Below, piece by piece: positions 54,295 through 63,054 of a stretch of DNA of 64,000 nt. Position 1 is the first letter of the stretch. Each line of letters begins with the position of its first letter. The translations under genes were made by a program, and so were the position numbers. The notes below the pieces were generated by a model. It was not told the origin of the DNA. It saw nothing but the letters and a program-made list of their open reading frames with translations, and searched no databases. The stretch is from an uncultured Collinsella sp. GTDB lineage: Bacteria > Actinomycetota > Coriobacteriia > Coriobacteriales > Coriobacteriaceae. The stretch covers positions 15,867 to 79,866 of the forward strand of contig CALDBJ010000127.1 in assembly GCA_937937835.1 (NCBI GenBank), written 5' to 3'.

Positions 54295-55662
54295 CTAGCG
54301 GGGCACGTAGCGGCCGGGTTGGGCTCCGGTGGGCTCGCCATCGCGCGCCACCAGCACGCCGTTCACAAACACGGCCTTGGCGCGGCCATGTGCCTCAAAG
54401 CCCTCGAGCGGCGTGTAGTCCACGGCCTGATGCTGTGTCGCGGCGCTGATTGTCCAGCGCGCTTTGGGATCCCACACGCACACATCGGCATCGGCGCCCT
54501 CGGCAAGACAGCCCTTGCGCGGGTACATGCCAAACACGCGCGCCGGGTTCTCGCTCATCAAGCGGCACAGATCCTCGGGTCCCAGCTGTCCCTCAAAGCT
54601 CGTGGCAATCGCGACGGGACGATGCTCCACGCCGGGCCCGCCGTTGGGAATCGCGCGGAAATCGTCGCGCCCGCGGTCCTTTTGCCCGTGCAGGTTAAAG
54701 CTGCAATGATCGGTCGCAATCGTATCGATCTCGCCGGCCACAAGCGCCTCGCGCAGCGCGGCACGGTCGCCGGCATGGCGCAGCGGCGGGCTCATCACGT
54801 ACTTGGCGCCCGCAAAGCCGTCCTCGCCCTGCTCCAGATAGCAGGTGTCGTCGAGCATCAGATACTGAGGGCAGGTCTCGACATAGATATTCTTCTGCCC
54901 GCGCGCCTTGACCGCACGAATGGCCTCGAGCCCCAACTTGGTCGAAAGGTGCACCACGTTGACTGGGGCGTCGCCGGCCAGGTGCGCCAGATACAGCAGG
55001 CGGCTCACGGCTTCGGCCTCACACACGTCCGGGCGGCTGAGCGCATGCCCCTCGGGCCCATGAATCCCCTGCTCGTACACGCGCTTCTGCAGCTCATTCA
55101 CCAGCGTACCGTTCTCGCAATGCACGCACAGTATGCCGCCAATACGCTTGAGCTCCTCGAGCACCTCGAGCGTCTCGGCATCGTCCAGGCGCAAATGATC
55201 GTAGGCAAAGTAGGTCTTAAACGACGATACGCCCGCCTCGCGCATAGCCGAAAGATCGGCGCGGTTGCGTTCATTCCACTCGGCGAGTGCCATATGAAAG
55301 GCGTAGTTGGCCGTGCAGGTTCCGTCGGCACGGCGATGCCACTCGGCCAAGGCATCGGGCATGGTCACGCCGCGATCAGCCGTCGCGTAGTCCACGATGG
55401 TCGTCGTACCGCCGCAGGCAGCCGCACGCGTGCCGGTCTCAAAGCTATCGGCCGTCCAGTCCATGCCGGTCCAGCACTGCATGTGCGTGTGCCCATCGAT
55501 AAAGCCCGGGAACACCCAACAGTCCGTGGCGTCCTGGACGGTATCGTCCTCGCCCGGCTCAATCGCCGCGGCAATCCGCACAATCTTGTCGCCCTCCATG
55601 GCAAGATCGGCGCGGCGAAGCCCCTGGGGCGTCACGAGCGCGCCGTTTTTGATGATGATCAT
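54295..55662 (-). CDS. hyuA: Dihydropyrimidinase / D-hydantoinase (HyuA type)
   Basis: This cyclic amidohydrolase opens hydantoin- or dihydropyrimidine-like rings. The 455-residue product has the metal-binding GFIDGHTHMQ, the carboxylated lysine in SSFKTYFAY, His in VHCENG and VHLSTK, and TDHCSF. In the gut urate/purine degradation cluster the equivalent gene is hyuA, located between ygeW and the yqeB/yqeC genes in E. coli. It is last in the minus-strand operon ygeX-ygeY-ygeW-mocA-hyuA. The gap to mocA is 9 bases. Confidence 0.9.
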   Translation of the reverse strand: MIIIKNGALVTPQGLRRADLAMEGDKIVRIAAAIEPGEDDTVQDATDCWVFPGFIDGHTHMQCWTGMDWTADSFETGTRAAACGGTTTIVDYATADRGVTMPDALAEWHRRADGTCTANYAFHMALAEWNERNRADLSAMREAGVSSFKTYFAYDHLRLDDAETLEVLEELKRIGGILCVHCENGTLVNELQKRVYEQGIHGPEGHALSRPDVCEAEAVSRLLYLAHLAGDAPVNVVHLSTKLGLEAIRAVKARGQKNIYVETCPQYLMLDDTCYLEQGEDGFAGAKYVMSPPLRHAGDRAALREALVAGEIDTIATDHCSFNLHGQKDRGRDDFRAIPNGGPGVEHRPVAIATSFEGQLGPEDLCRLMSENPARVFGMYPRKGCLAEGADADVCVWDPKARWTISAATQHQAVDYTPLEGFEAHGRAKAVFVNGVLVARDGEPTGAQPGRYVPR

Positions 55663-55671
55663 AATTGCTCC

Positions 55672-56286
55672 TTATTGATTGATGCAGTCGGCCACGCGAT
55701 CAAAATACGAGCAGGCGGCGATATGCTCCGTTATGCGTTGCTGTCCCTTGGCGGTATCGACGTCCCACAGCTCGTAGGCACGCGCCTCGACCAGCACCAC
55801 ATCGGTACGGTCCTTGAGGATCGAACCGCCGCCGTCCTTGCCCTCAAGACGTATGAGCGCATCGAACAATTCCGCCGGAAAGAGCACCGGACTCGAAGGC
55901 TCACCGTTGCACGCAAGACGCACCGGATGCTTGCGGCCACGCTCGTCAAATGTACGAACCATAGCCTCAAAAGAATCCGAACTCACGAGCGGCTGGTCGC
56001 CCGGCAAATAGAGGCAACCTTTCCAGTTGCGTTCGACTCCCCACGAAAGGCCCGCACGGACGCTTTCGCTGCGCAGCTCGCCATCGTGCAGCACACACGG
56101 GCAATGCTTGTCCTCGCAAATCTGGGCGACCTCGGGCCAACGCGTCGAAACCACGACGTCAAAGCCCCGGGGAACCGAATCGATAGTCCAGGCAATCAGC
56201 GGCTTGCCATAGATATCGGCAAGCATCTTGTTGGAGCCAAACCGCTTGCCCTCGCCCGAGGCCATAATGACGCATCCAAGTTTCAT
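55672..56286 (-). CDS. MocA-like nucleotidyltransferase
   Basis: The 204-residue product has the NTP-transferase signature CVIMASGEGKRFGSNKML and the metal-binding GDQPLVSSDSF. MocA-type enzymes add CMP to molybdopterin to form the cofactor (molybdopterin cytosine dinucleotide) of xanthine dehydrogenase-type hydroxylases; the adenylylating relative is MobA. The neighbours favour the MocA/YgfJ role. The start MKLGCVIM has AGGGGAGGT upstream. Confidence 0.85.
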   Translation of the reverse strand: MKLGCVIMASGEGKRFGSNKMLADIYGKPLIAWTIDSVPRGFDVVVSTRWPEVAQICEDKHCPCVLHDGELRSESVRAGLSWGVERNWKGCLYLPGDQPLVSSDSFEAMVRTFDERGRKHPVRLACNGEPSSPVLFPAELFDALIRLEGKDGGGSILKDRTDVVLVEARAYELWDVDTAKGQQRITEHIAACSYFDRVADCINQ

Positions 56287-56436
56287 GGTGATACCTCCCC
56301 TGAAACCATCGTACCCATAACTCGCGCCGCGGGCATCCACATCGAAAGCGCTTATCCCGCACGCCCGCGATGCAAAAAAGGGGCACCCCGCCGGTTGGCA
56401 GAGCGCCCCCTTTACATGGCTTACCTCAACCCGGCT

Positions 56437-57639
56437 TTAGGCCTGGAACCAACGGGCGGTATTGCGCTCGTCGAGGGCCTTGAGGGTAGCGGCGGGATCG
56501 GCAACCTTCTGCAGGAACATCATGGCTGCGATGGCGTACGGCTTGTAGCTGGCCTCCTTGTACATGCCCACGCGGTGCATGTCGAAGACGTCGGCGTTGA
56601 CCTCGCCGTGCTCGCAGGAGACACCGGAGATGTCGGCGGGCAGCGGGTGCATAAAGATGGTGTCCTGGCCGTTGGCAGTCTTCTCCATGAGCTCAGTCGT
56701 GGAGCACCAGTCCTGATGGGTGGCGTTCTGGGCGAGCAGCTCCTTCTCGAGCGCAGCGATGCCGGCGTCGTCGCCCTCGGCGTACAGGTTGGTGCGCTTC
56801 TCCATGGCGGCAAACGGAGCCCAACTCTTGGGGATCACGATGTCGGCGCCCTCGAAGGCCTCGGCCATGGTGTTGACCTGCTTAAAGGTGGTGCCGGACT
56901 CGGCGGCATAGCCCTTGGCGCGCTCGACGACCTCGGGCATGAGGTCGTAGCCCTCGGGGTGAGCCAGGGTGACGTCCATGCCAAAGCGGGGCAGCAGGCT
57001 GATCAGCGACTGCGGGCAGGACAGCGGCTTGCCGTAAGAGGGCGAATAGGCCCAGGTGACGGCAACCTTCTTGCCCTTAAGGTTCTCGAGGCCGCCAAAC
57101 TCGTTGATGAGGTAGAGCATGTCGGCAGAGGACTGCGTGGGGTGGTCGGAATCGGACTGCAGAGAGATGAGCGTGGGACGGTGATCCAGAACGCCATCCT
57201 CGTAGGCCTGCTGCACGGACTCGGAGACCTCGGCCATGTAGGCATCGCCCTTGCCGATGTACATGTCATCGCGGATGCCGATGACGTCGGCCATGAAGGA
57301 GATCATGGTAGCGGTCTCGCGGACGGTCTCGCCGTGGGCGATCTGGGACTTCTTCTCGTCCAGGTCCTGCAGCTCAAGGCCGAGCAGGTTGGCGGCCTTA
57401 GAGAAAGAGAAACGCGTACGGGTGGAGTTGTCGCGGAACAGGGAGACGGCCAGGCCCGAGTCGAAGATCTTGGACGAAACGTTGTTCTCACGCAGCTCGC
57501 GCAGGGCGTCGGCGACGATGTAGAGAGCCTTGAGCTCATCGGTGGTCTTGTCCCAGGTGTGCAGGAAGTCGCTGCCGTACATGCCCTTAAAATCGAGGCC
57601 GTTCAGCTGCTCGACGAGCTCGGTAAACTTAGCGTCCAT
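56437..57639 (-). CDS. ygeW: Knotted carbamoyltransferase YgeW
   Basis: The 400-residue product belongs to the aspartate/ornithine carbamoyltransferase superfamily: the phosphate-binding SLFRDNSTRTRFSFSKA near residue 90, and MHPLPADISG near the C-terminus. The long IGIRDDMYIGKGDAYMAEV insert is typical of the YgeW group with a trefoil knot. Its substrate is not settled; in the purine cluster it is needed for urate breakdown in some gut bacteria. The start at 57639 follows AGAAAGGA; an upstream in-frame extension has no such site. Confidence 0.92.
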   Translation of the reverse strand: MDAKFTELVEQLNGLDFKGMYGSDFLHTWDKTTDELKALYIVADALRELRENNVSSKIFDSGLAVSLFRDNSTRTRFSFSKAANLLGLELQDLDEKKSQIAHGETVRETATMISFMADVIGIRDDMYIGKGDAYMAEVSESVQQAYEDGVLDHRPTLISLQSDSDHPTQSSADMLYLINEFGGLENLKGKKVAVTWAYSPSYGKPLSCPQSLISLLPRFGMDVTLAHPEGYDLMPEVVERAKGYAAESGTTFKQVNTMAEAFEGADIVIPKSWAPFAAMEKRTNLYAEGDDAGIAALEKELLAQNATHQDWCSTTELMEKTANGQDTIFMHPLPADISGVSCEHGEVNADVFDMHRVGMYKEASYKPYAIAAMMFLQKVADPAATLKALDERNTARWFQA

Positions 57640-57840
57640 GGAAATGTCCTTTCTAAAGATGAAACGATCGCAATGAGTAGATGTGCTCCGGCATGCGCGT
57701 GTGGCTAGAACATGCAGAGCACCATGACGAGGACCCGCCACCGTTGAGGAAGCATGGGAGATAACGACCGCGGGCCCCAAGTCAACAGGGAGCGCCGGAG
57801 ACACGAGCGGCCCCCGGCTCAACAAAATCGAGGAATGGGA

Positions 57841-59226
57841 CTAATCGATCTTGTTGTTGGTCAGACCGGCGCGGAACACGGTGGCGTCGCCATCGGCCTG
57901 GCTCGGATCGTAGAGGTTCAGGGCAGCCACGTACATGGCGGCAGCGGTGACCAGGTCATCCTTGTAGGTGACCTCGTTGGGGGCGTGAGCCTGAGACTCG
58001 GCACCCGGGCCAAAGCCCACGCAGGGGATGCCGTAACGGCCCTGGATGGAGACGCAGTTCGTGGAGAAGGTCCACTTGTCGCACAGCGGGCGACCGGTGC
58101 GCTTGTCCATGCTGGGCTCGCAGCCGATGCGCTCGTCACCAAACATGGCCTTGTGGGCGTCGACGAGGGCCTTGACGTGCGGAGCGGTCTCCTTGTTGAT
58201 CCACGTGGGGAAGTAAGCCTCGGTCTCGTAGACCTCGCCGGTCCAGGACGGACGGTCGTACATGTACATGGAGACCTTCACGTCGTCACCGTACTTCTTG
58301 GCTGCCGGCAGGTTGCGGATCTCGTCCAGGCAGGACTCCCAGGTCTCACCGGCGGTCATACGACGGTCGATGGAGATGGCGCAGGAGTCGGCCACGGCGC
58401 AGCGGCTGGGGCTGGTGTAGAAGATCTGGCTGACGGTGCAGGTGCCGCGGCCCAGGAAGCGGGCATCCTCGAAGTGCTCGGGATTGTACTTGGGGTCGAG
58501 CATCTTGACGAGACCCTTGATGTCGGTCGACTCGTCGCAGCCGTTGTTGTTGAGGGCGCGGACGTCGGCGATGATGTCGGCCATCTTGTAGATGGCGTTG
58601 TCGCCGCGGTCGGGAGCGGAGCCGTGGCAGGAGGTACCGTGAACGTCGACGCGGATCTCCATGCGGCCGCGGTGACCGCGATAGATGCCGCCGTCGGTGG
58701 GTTCGGTGGAAATGACGAACTCGGGCTTAATGCCATCCTTGTTGTAGATGTACTGCCAGCACATGCCGTCGCAGTCCTCTTCCTGGACGGTGCCGACGAC
58801 CATGATCTTGTAGCCCTCGGGGATGAGGCCCATGTCCTTCATCATCTTGGCAGCGTAGGTAGCAGAAGCCATGCCGCCCTCCTGGTCGGAGCCGCCGCGG
58901 CCGTAGATGATCTCGTCGGTCTCGTAGCCCTCATAGGGATCGGCATCCCAGTTCTCGATGTTGCCGATGCCGACGGTGTCGATGTGGGAGTCGATGGCGA
59001 TGATCTTGTCGCCCTCGCCCATAAAGCCCATGACGTTGCCCAGGCCATCGACCTTGACCTCGTCATAGCCAAGGTTCTCCATCTCGGCCTTGATGCAGGC
59101 GACAACCTCACCCTCCTCGCAAGACTCAGAGGGATGGGAGATCATAGCGCGCAGGAAGCGAGTCATATCAGCACGATGGGACTCAGCAGCAGCCTTGATA
59201 GCGTCGAAATCGAGTTCTTTAGCCAT
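57841..59226 (-). CDS. ygeY: YgeY-family M20 metallohydrolase
   Basis: The 461-residue product has the M20 metal ligands: [34 protein letters not shown] and QAHAPNE. It belongs to the YgeY group, named after genes linked to selenium-dependent hydroxylase and purine catabolism. It most likely hydrolyses an amide or carbamoyl intermediate. It lies between ygeX and ygeW. The 201-bp gap to ygeW shows no gene and is GC-rich. Confidence 0.92.
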   Translation of the reverse strand: MAKELDFDAIKAAAESHRADMTRFLRAMISHPSESCEEGEVVACIKAEMENLGYDEVKVDGLGNVMGFMGEGDKIIAIDSHIDTVGIGNIENWDADPYEGYETDEIIYGRGGSDQEGGMASATYAAKMMKDMGLIPEGYKIMVVGTVQEEDCDGMCWQYIYNKDGIKPEFVISTEPTDGGIYRGHRGRMEIRVDVHGTSCHGSAPDRGDNAIYKMADIIADVRALNNNGCDESTDIKGLVKMLDPKYNPEHFEDARFLGRGTCTVSQIFYTSPSRCAVADSCAISIDRRMTAGETWESCLDEIRNLPAAKKYGDDVKVSMYMYDRPSWTGEVYETEAYFPTWINKETAPHVKALVDAHKAMFGDERIGCEPSMDKRTGRPLCDKWTFSTNCVSIQGRYGIPCVGFGPGAESQAHAPNEVTYKDDLVTAAAMYVAALNLYDPSQADGDATVFRAGLTNNKID

Positions 59227-59300
59227 TGTTCATAACCTTTCAAACGAAGGAATCTACCTGTGAGGTGGCGGAGCGATACCTATTTACTCCGCCCCAACGA

Positions 59301-60515
59301 TTAGCAAGTGGGATATTCGCCTTCCCAAACAATGCGGCGATACTGGTCGGGATCGGTGTCGCCCTCGGTGGAGAAGCAGAGCACGGAGCTCGTCTTGTCC
59401 AGGCCGATGAGTTCCTTGAGCTCGGCGTACTCGGGATCGAGCATGAGGGTCTCGACCAGGCCGGTGGTCACAGCGCCGGACTCGCCGGAGATGACGCGCG
59501 GGTCGCCCTTCTCGGGAGCGCCCAGGGTGCGCATGCCGCGAGCGGTGACCCAGTCGGGGCAGGACACGAAGGCGGTGACGTGGTTGCGCAGGATATCCCA
59601 GCCCAGAATGTTGGGCTCGCCGCAGCACAGACCGGCCATGATGGAGGGCATGTCGCCGTCCACGATGCGCGGATCGCCGTCGCCGGCGGCAGCGCCCTTG
59701 TACAGACAGGCGGCAGGCGCGCACTCAGCCACGACGAAGGTGGGCGGGTTATCGGGATACAGGTTGGTGAAGTAGCCCACCACGGCGCCGGCGAGCGAAC
59801 CCACGCCAGCCTGGACAAACACGTGCGTCGGGCGGTTGATGGCCATCTCGCGCAGCTGCTCGGCAGCCTCGGAAGCCATGGTGCCGTAACCCTCCATGAT
59901 CCAGGACGGGATCTTCTCGTAGCCCTCCCAGGCGGTGTCCTGAACGATGACGCCGCGCTCGCAGGCGTCGGCCTCGGCGGCGGCCATGCGCACGCACTCG
60001 TCGTAGTTGACCTCTTCAATGGTCACCGTGGCGCCCTCGGCGGCAATGTTATCGAAGCGGGGTTTGGTGGAACCCTTGGGCATGTGCACGACAGCCTTCT
60101 GGCCCAGCTTGTTGGCAGCCCATGCCACGCCGCGGCCATGGTTGCCGTCGGTGGCGGTAAAGAAGGTAGCCTGGCCAAAGTCCTCGGCCAGCTGATCGGA
60201 GGTCAGGTAATCGAAGGTGCAGTCGGCAACGTCCTTGCCGGTCTCGTCGGCAATGTAGTTGGCCATGGCAAACGAGCCGCCCAGGACCTTAAAGGCGTTG
60301 AGGCCAAAGCGATAGCTCTCGTCCTTAACGCACAGGTTGGACAGGCCCAGGCGCGCGGCCTGGCCGTCCAGGCGGGCAAGCGGAGTGACGGTGTACTGAG
60401 GGAACGACTGGTGGAAGGCACGGGCCTTCTTCACGTGGTCGAGACTCATGATTCCCAAGTGCTTGTCATCGCTCTTGGGCATCGTGTTGCCCGCCCACTG
60501 GATCTTATCGGCCAT
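59301..60515 (-). CDS. ygeX: Diaminopropionate ammonia-lyase YgeX
   Basis: This PLP enzyme splits 2,3-diaminopropionate to pyruvate and ammonia. The 404-residue product has the PLP lysine in LNAFKVLGGSFA, the phosphate-binding HVFVQAGVGSLAGAVVG, and FTATDGNHGRGVAW, as in the serine/threonine dehydratase fold. It is the first gene of the operon (ygeX-ygeY-ygeW-mocA-hyuA), so the pathway could end in pyruvate. The start MADKIQWAG follows AAGGAGT. Confidence 0.93.
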   Translation of the reverse strand: MADKIQWAGNTMPKSDDKHLGIMSLDHVKKARAFHQSFPQYTVTPLARLDGQAARLGLSNLCVKDESYRFGLNAFKVLGGSFAMANYIADETGKDVADCTFDYLTSDQLAEDFGQATFFTATDGNHGRGVAWAANKLGQKAVVHMPKGSTKPRFDNIAAEGATVTIEEVNYDECVRMAAAEADACERGVIVQDTAWEGYEKIPSWIMEGYGTMASEAAEQLREMAINRPTHVFVQAGVGSLAGAVVGYFTNLYPDNPPTFVVAECAPAACLYKGAAAGDGDPRIVDGDMPSIMAGLCCGEPNILGWDILRNHVTAFVSCPDWVTARGMRTLGAPEKGDPRVISGESGAVTTGLVETLMLDPEYAELKELIGLDKTSSVLCFSTEGDTDPDQYRRIVWEGEYPTC

Positions 60516-60792
60516 ACGGTGAACTCCTTAAGTCCTCTCTTGCCGGCCCCCGCATACGCGTTTCAGCCCGATGCCATTCACACGGCTGAACTTTTATGTG
60601 GATGCCAAACAAAAAGTTTGTTAGTAATGTTCTATCACACTTTTTGATTGGCATACCTAACGAATTGTTTGTTGCCGTAATCGGTACTTTTTCGTCCCCG
60701 AACGGTCATGAATTGCCTTGTTGATGGATTTGTTTGCGGTCAAGTGTGGTTTATGGCACAGTGAGCCCAAACTAATTTTTAGGAAGGCACCC
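60516..60792. promoter_or_regulatory. Divergent regulatory region between ygeX and the YheO/DauR-type regulator
   Basis: The 277-bp gap is much more AT-rich than the neighbourhood. It holds AACAAA-AAG-TTTGTT (60608-60622), an outer pair ATGCCAA (60602-60608) / TTGGCAT (60648-60654), and a further AATTGTTTGTT at 60664. These are candidates for the regulator's operators and for both promoters. No consensus for this family is known to me. Confidence 0.55.
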
Positions 60793-61446
60793 ATGACCCC
60801 GTCACAGATTGAGTTTTATAAGCGCCTTGCACACGGCCTGGCGCTCCAATTTGGCCCCAACTGCGAAGTCGTCGTCCACGACCTGGAAACCGAGGACGTG
60901 GACCACTCCATCGTGGTGATCGAAAACGGCCACGTCAGCGGGCGCAAACTGGGTGACGGTCCCAGCCATATTGTGTTTGAGTCCATGCACGAGGGCGCCA
61001 CCGATGTACACGACCGCGAGCCGTACCTCACTAAAACCACCGACGGTAAGCTGCTCAAATCGTCGACGATCTTTATCCGCAACGACGAGGGCAAGCCCGT
61101 CGGCATTCTGGGCATCAACTTTGACATTACGCTCATGAAGGCTTTTGAGCGTTCGCTCGACGCCTTTACCGGCACCGGCGGCACGGGCTATACCGAGCCC
61201 GAGCCCATTACCAAGAACATCGGCGACCTGCTCGAGGACCTGCTGCACGAGTGCGAGCAGTTTGTGGGCAAGCCCGCGGCACTCATGACCAAAGACGAGC
61301 GCATTCGTGCCATTGGCTACCTCGACCGTCGCGGCGCCTTCCTCATTTCCAAGTCGAGCGAGCGCGCCTGCGAGTTCTTTGGCATCTCCAAGTACAGCTT
61401 CTATAGCTACCTCAATGAGGCCAAGGCGGCGGCCGGCGACAAGTAG
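60793..61446 (+). CDS. YheO/DauR-type transcriptional regulator (PAS-like plus helix-turn-helix)
   Basis: The 217-residue product has a YheO PAS-like ligand domain (residues about 5-115, FGPNCEVVVHDLE, SIVVIENGHVSGRKLGD, VGILGINFDIT) and a C-terminal helix-turn-helix (TKDERIRAIGYLDRRGAFLI, FFGISKYSFYSYLNEA). Relatives include DauR, the regulator of D-arginine use in Pseudomonas. Its divergent position next to ygeX suggests that it senses a purine or amino-acid intermediate and controls the degradation operon. The start at 60793 follows TAGGAAGG. Confidence 0.87.
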   Translation: MTPSQIEFYKRLAHGLALQFGPNCEVVVHDLETEDVDHSIVVIENGHVSGRKLGDGPSHIVFESMHEGATDVHDREPYLTKTTDGKLLKSSTIFIRNDEGKPVGILGINFDITLMKAFERSLDAFTGTGGTGYTEPEPITKNIGDLLEDLLHECEQFVGKPAALMTKDERIRAIGYLDRRGAFLISKSSERACEFFGISKYSFYSYLNEAKAAAGDK

Positions 61447-61569
61447 GCACTCGCCTGGATTGCCCCTCCCCTTTTGAGCGCGAGTTCTGGAAAGCACGAA
61501 TCCAAGACCGAGCAGCTTGGGAAGTTCCATATAATCGATGCCATTAATATTTCGAAAGGATGGAACAGA

Positions 61570-62556
61570 ATGGCGTTGAGCAAGGCATCATGCACCGGTC
61601 GCGGATTGATTCCGGCAATTGGTGGACATGTGCACCGCATGTTCGATGAGGGTGAAGACGACCTGTTTTCGCTGAGCCTTGACGACGTGATGGATGATCG
61701 CCCGTGGACCGCCGACGAACTCATGGGCGGCGGGGCTCGCCCGTCAAGCCCCAATCCCGCACTTGCGCCTAATCCCGTATCTGCGCCGACTCCTGCGCAG
61801 TCGCCTGTTTCGACGCCCGCGCCTACGCCCGCACCCACTTCGGCACCCACGCCCGCTCCCCGCCCCGCAAGCGACCCGTCCGAGACGGCGGCATTTCTCG
61901 CTGCAGCGACGCAGGGCAAATCGGCCGACAGCACCGTTATGTATAACGCCCAGCAGTTGCCCGTTCCTGCGGCGCGCAAGCCTCCGGTCACAAGGCTCGA
62001 TGAGCCCGTTGCCCATCAGGTTACCCACGATTCCTGGGCTGCAGCCGATCTGGATGAGACCTCTACCGGCATGCCGGCGCTCGATGTTCCAGTTAACCCG
62101 CTTTTTGCCGCCAACACGAGCGCCGCAGACTATGAGGGCGGTGCGGCATATTCCGATTATTCCGATGGCTATGCTGGCAACGGTCGCATCGAGACCGAGG
62201 ATTATGGCACCGCATCGAGCGATTATCTCAACGATCCGTACGCTGCCACGCCTGCACCGGAATATGACCCGGAGGCCGCGTCCGCGCCGGCATATACCAA
62301 AAGCACGGGCGAAGAGCGCTTCGCCGATTATTACGCCGAGGAAAAGGCGCTGCGTTTCTCGGAATTTCCGCAGGCAGTCAAGGTTGCCTTTATCGCCATT
62401 ATCATTGCCCTGCTCGGTGTCATTGCGTTTGAGGGATTCCAGCTGTTCCGCGGCCCCACCGCGTCCGAATCGGCAACGCAGCAAAAAGAGGACGATAACG
62501 AGTATCTGGACATCAACACCCTCAAGGGCGACCCCAACGACGGGGACGACGAGTAG
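61570..62556 (+). CDS. Tail-anchored protein with disordered Pro/Ala-rich region, unknown function
   Basis: The 328-residue protein has an N-terminal stretch with an acidic block (DEGEDDLFSLSLDDVMDD), a long Pro/Ala/Ser/Thr-rich low-complexity region, and one hydrophobic helix near residue 280 (VAFIAIIIALLGVIAFEGF) followed by an acidic end of about 35 residues. I do not recognise the family. The topology is probably a cytoplasmic disordered domain held by one helix. The start at 61570 follows AAAGGA; an upstream in-frame Met (61474) has none. Neighbours give no clue. Confidence 0.6.
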   Translation: MALSKASCTGRGLIPAIGGHVHRMFDEGEDDLFSLSLDDVMDDRPWTADELMGGGARPSSPNPALAPNPVSAPTPAQSPVSTPAPTPAPTSAPTPAPRPASDPSETAAFLAAATQGKSADSTVMYNAQQLPVPAARKPPVTRLDEPVAHQVTHDSWAAADLDETSTGMPALDVPVNPLFAANTSAADYEGGAAYSDYSDGYAGNGRIETEDYGTASSDYLNDPYAATPAPEYDPEAASAPAYTKSTGEERFADYYAEEKALRFSEFPQAVKVAFIAIIIALLGVIAFEGFQLFRGPTASESATQQKEDDNEYLDINTLKGDPNDGDDE

Positions 62557-62693
62557 CGAGGGCTGAAGGCGGCCGCAGGATCCCGCATCCAGCACCGGCT
62601 TCTAAGTGCTGTTTTGTCATCCAGCTACACTTTTCCGAAGTTTTAAGGTGCCTATATCGACACTTTTCCGGATTTTATACTCTGTCCCTCCAG

Positions 62694-62987
62694 ATGCGCT
62701 TTACGGTGCAGGCGTTGGAAGAAGGGCCATGTGCCGCTGGCGGCCCACATGTTCTGCAGATCAAGCTGCTCGGAGACGGCTCGCGCGAGCCGTCCAGCTG
62801 GAAGCTTTTTGCCGACGGTGCGTGCGTTGCGGACGGATCCGGCGCCTTTGCCCGCGAGTGCTTCTGCGAGGGCGCCGAGGTGTTCCTGGACCTGTGTCGC
62901 GACGCCGTGCACGCGGCCGAGCTGCACCAGTGGAGCCAGAGGGAGTACGAGCTGCTGAGCGCGGCGCGCGGGATTGCGGGGGTGTAG
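62694..62987 (+). CDS. Small hypothetical protein, 97 residues
   Basis: The product is soluble, moderately acidic and has four cysteines, with no family recognised. The frame shows normal codon use for the region and ends before a terminator. No ribosome binding site is seen; TATACT (62677-62682) lies 11 bases before the ATG, so the message may be leaderless. Two 11-bp direct repeats (ACACTTTTCCG, at 62627 and 62660) lie just upstream. Confidence 0.45.
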   Translation: MRFTVQALEEGPCAAGGPHVLQIKLLGDGSREPSSWKLFADGACVADGSGAFARECFCEGAEVFLDLCRDAVHAAELHQWSQREYELLSAARGIAGV

Positions 62988-63023
62988 GTGGGCAGATAAG
63001 CCATCGGCAATTCCGAGATGGCA

Positions 63024-63050
63024 AGGGCCGGGAATTAGATTCCCGGCCTT
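63024..63050. terminator. Bidirectional-looking terminator
   Basis: GGCCGGGAAT-TAG-ATTCCCGGCC has perfect 10-bp arms with short T or A runs on both sides. It lies between the 97-residue gene and the end of the nuclease gene, which converge. Confidence 0.75.
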
Positions 63051-63054
63051 TAAC

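Noticed and set aside
54289..57708. 1139-residue frame antisense to hyuA, mocA and ygeW
   Set aside because: It spans three well-supported minus-strand genes and has no recognisable domain.
51501..60515. Selenocysteine codons (in-frame UGA) in the selenium-linked genes
   Set aside because: All genes of the cluster in the window are uninterrupted to a normal length, so no Sec insertion is needed.
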